DNA of 64,000 bases from assembly GCA_001051155.2 (NCBI GenBank), contig JYIP02000004.1, positions 993,576 to 1,057,575 on the forward strand, written 5' to 3'. Below are positions 61,808 to 64,000 of the stretch, piece after piece. A program made the position numbers and the translations under genes. Position 1 is the stretch's first letter. Every line of letters begins with the position of its first letter. The DNA is from Chrysoporthe austroafricana (taxonomy: Eukaryota; Ascomycota; Sordariomycetes; Diaporthales; Cryphonectriaceae). The notes under the pieces were generated by a model that saw only the letters and a list, made by a program, of their open reading frames with translations, did not search any database and was not told where the DNA came from.

Positions 61808-63352
61808 GGCCTTTGGCCGGAGATCAGAGTGTATGTCGAGCGAGTCCGCCTTCTCCCCTCATTCAGTTCTCTGGAACAACGCTGCGTTGAGCCTTCCACG
61901 TGTTTGCCGTGAGCATCCAGTCGCGGGTACGGGACGTATCAATGCTGAGAGCTCGACTCCTTTTTTTTTTTTAAAAAAAAAAAAACGATGAATATGTGTG
62001 TATGTCCAGGGGATTGATTAGCTCCTGTTCGGCGTTGGCTTTTGGGGGGGGGGGGATTCAAGGTTGAGGGTAGAAAACAGAAGTTTGAGTTAGTCACGGC
62101 GAGTAAGAATGAAGGAGCTCCTCGTTCTGGATGACCTATTCAGGCCTTATAATGATACTGAGGCCAAGTCTTCTATTTCCTTTCGATGCCAACCATTGCT
62201 GTTGATCAATATCAGCCAAGACCCGTGTCCGAAGTGGTGGACCCCAGAAACCTATTTCAGTAGCAAGTTAGAAAGGATACGCGACAGATGAGCTCCTCTT
62301 CCGTTTGACAATGTGGGTATCCGCTCTTCAGTTGCCTGACGCGGTGCGTATCACCCAATCTCTTCACACCGATTCTTTTTCGAAGAGGTGCCGGCCAAGA
62401 GATTCTGGGTAAATTCCTTTCGCCAAGATCAACAGCCACAGCGAAGCGGAAATGCTGTTAAATCAACAATCCGGGACCGTCCCGCGACAACTGGCGAGCG
62501 CCAAGACGAACCTCATCTGCTGCCGTGACATGAGTATAGCGGTTCGTAGATGGGACAGGACAAGCCTTCTCTAATCTCCTAGTTGCAGCTGAGTTGTGCT
62601 TTGAGTCTTGGCCGAATCTGCCAAGCGCGGTTGCGCCTCATTGGTGGGGAAAGGGGTTATACGACCGACGTCGTTAGCAGCAAAGTTCATCAGAGTCCGC
62701 ATCTGGGCAGCGTTGATAGTTCCTGAGGCGTTGACGATCTTGATTTAGAACGCTCCACTTGCCACAAGCAAGTGAATCAATCACTTGCACACTATGGCTG
62801 GGCCAGCGTGTCGGCGACTGTGGAAGCTCTCTTACAAGCACTGATGTCGTGATAACGCCCGGATCTCATTCTAACAGAGGTGCAGGGCTGCTTGGCAGCA
62901 TTTCGGGTGGCCATGTTTTTGCATGGTCCCGACTGGACCCCCACGGCCTGCGGGATACGACGCTGAGGCTAATAATGACCAGCATGAAACGTCCAAGAAA
63001 TAGAACAGGCCAAGGAATCGGAGGACGGGTAGCGGCGCCGACTCCTTGCTCTCAAACCTTAATTCCTATCAGTCCACAGACGGAGGCGCTGCAACTCGTG
63101 AAGCCAACCGGAAGACAAGCCCGTGAGGCTCTCGCCCTCCATGGCTTTTCGGGAATTCCTAGTTCGACCGACATATGTAGCGACGATATCTTGCCTAGTG
63201 TCCACGTCACGTCCTTGGCGCCAGCGTCAGCGTCCCACCCGGTAGTGATCATAGCTTTCTTGGCTCTATCTCTTCCGGTCCAAAAGGAGAAGCGATATAG
63301 AAATGCACAACATAACGCACAAAAAGCCGTGAATTGTGGCTATTTAAAGCCG
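61808..63352. other. Intergenic region with poly-T/poly-A and poly-G tracts
   Basis: A 1.5-kb spacer upstream of the transporter gene and downstream of the deaminase-like gene. It holds a T-A palindrome (61961-61985) and a G13 run (62044-62056). A plus-strand open stretch (62759-63376) has no similarity that I recognise. Confidence 0.5.
61961..61985. repeat. Poly-T / poly-A palindrome
   Basis: About twelve T followed by thirteen A in the leader region of the transporter gene; similar in form to the tract at 27611-27639. Confidence 0.85.
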
Positions 63353-64000
63353 TCAACCCCGACGGAGAGGCTCTGAGCACTCTTCAGCCATCATCAGCCG
63401 TCGAAGCAGCAACACTTCATGTTTGGTAACGAAGACATCTGGGTTGGGCGTGACCGGATTTGGATCCGAAGCAGCCATAGTGCCATCCAACTGATCGACC
63501 AGGTCTCGGACCTTGGCACTCTCCCATTTGCCCTCACTCGTTGTCCAGAAGACGCGCTTGATACCTGCCGAGTGCATGTACGAAACACACCGATAGCATG
63601 GGCGGGACTCGGCTACAACGCGACTGTCCTCGATGTCTTCGGGTTCATGGGGCGGTTCAATTGAAACTGGCATCTTGCACGTGAGCTCGTCATGGAGAGA
63701 CCCGGATGATGCAGACAGTTCAGACGAGATGCTGGAAGACTCTGAGACGTCGGCCCCACTGGGATCCTCCTCTAGACGCCTTGAGCTACGAGGCTTCTTC
63801 TTGGGATGCTGGCAAGAGCCCTGCTTGGCGAGCCTCACGACGTATAGGTCTGCCCCTATAAGCTTGGGATGCTTCATGCGGTCCTTGACTCCCGCAGAGG
63901 GCGTCGCAGTCCGCCCCTTCGGCACAAGGAGATGCTTGTTTCGCGCCTGCCTCTCTGTCAGCAAGTTGCTGGAGGCCTGGAATACAGGATAGAGGGCAGT
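63353..64000 (-). CDS. Deaminase-like zinc protein, C-terminal part (runs off right edge)
   Basis: The minus-strand frame is open from the window edge to a stop at 63353, at least 215 residues. Visible blocks are QARNKHLLVPKGR, HPKLIGADLYVVRL, SRPCYRCVSYMHSAGIKRVFWTT, WESAKVRDLVDQL and a C-terminal FVTKHEVLLLRRLM. PCYRC fits the PCxxC zinc motif of cytidine/deoxycytidylate deaminase-like folds, and the strand-helix context (VFWTT) agrees. The partner HxE or CxE motif is not seen in the visible part and should lie upstream, outside the window. A Ser/Glu-rich insert (about 80-120) is disordered. This shape is that of a deaminase-like protein conserved in filamentous fungi whose substrate is unknown to me. 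The 5' end, any introns and the start are outside the window. Confidence 0.6.
   Translation of the reverse strand, partial: TALYPVFQASSNLLTERQARNKHLLVPKGRTATPSAGVKDRMKHPKLIGADLYVVRLAKQGSCQHPKKKPRSSRRLEEDPSGADVSESSSISSELSASSGSLHDELTCKMPVSIEPPHEPEDIEDSRVVAESRPCYRCVSYMHSAGIKRVFWTTSEGKWESAKVRDLVDQLDGTMAASDPNPVTPNPDVFVTKHEVLLLRRLMMAEECSEPLRRG

Overview
The window is nuclear DNA of a filamentous ascomycete (Pezizomycotina), most likely a Sordariomycete. The evidence is protein-level: an RCO-1/Tup1 repressor, an NHA1 antiporter with a long C-terminal tail, fused ADE5,7, a Doa10/SSM4 E3 ligase, RMP1, a Zn(II)2Cys6 regulator and several fungus-only families. Introns are short (49 to about 215 nt), GT-AG with one GC-AG case, and often carry a CTRAC-like branch site. 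Coding DNA is GC-rich with strong GC3 bias, so most long overlapping reading frames are shadows. There is no operon structure, rRNA, CRISPR array or intact transposon.

Layout: (1) 1-1013, minus, 5' part of a PIF1-like helicase gene running off the left edge; (2) NHA1-type Na+/H+ antiporter, plus; (3) a 6-kb gene-poor stretch, AT-richer at first, then a long GC-rich 5' region of the RCO-1/TUP1 gene, plus; (4) RMP1 (minus) and ADE5,7 (plus), divergent; (5) a minus-strand series: Leu3-like Zn2Cys6 regulator, 81-aa cysteine protein, 275-aa hydrophilic protein with a dehydrin-like tail, and a 1205-aa protein combining a HeLo-like N-terminus, a pseudokinase and a trypsin-like protease with a full His-Asp-Ser triad; (6) a 4.2-kb gene desert with inverted repeats showing RIP-type C-to-T differences; (7) a head-to-head pair, BIM1-like (X325) copper protein and FRE-type metalloreductase with a Met-rich N-terminus; (8) arginyl-tRNA synthetase with a mitochondrial-presequence start and a cytosolic start; (9) an orphan 468-aa protein, a FAD monooxygenase and a large ER-type membrane protein of the family mislabelled 'transcription factor hoxa13', the last divergent from Doa10/SSM4; (10) a TDT-family transporter and, off the right edge, a deaminase-like gene.

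The genes are mostly independent housekeeping or transport functions. Three neighbourhoods look functionally meaningful: BIM1-like plus metalloreductase (copper/iron acquisition), Doa10 plus an ER membrane protein sharing one divergent promoter, and the HeLo/pseudokinase/protease gene beside an accessory-like desert. The last is the best candidate for an undescribed system, a possible one-polypeptide regulated cell-death or allorecognition executor.
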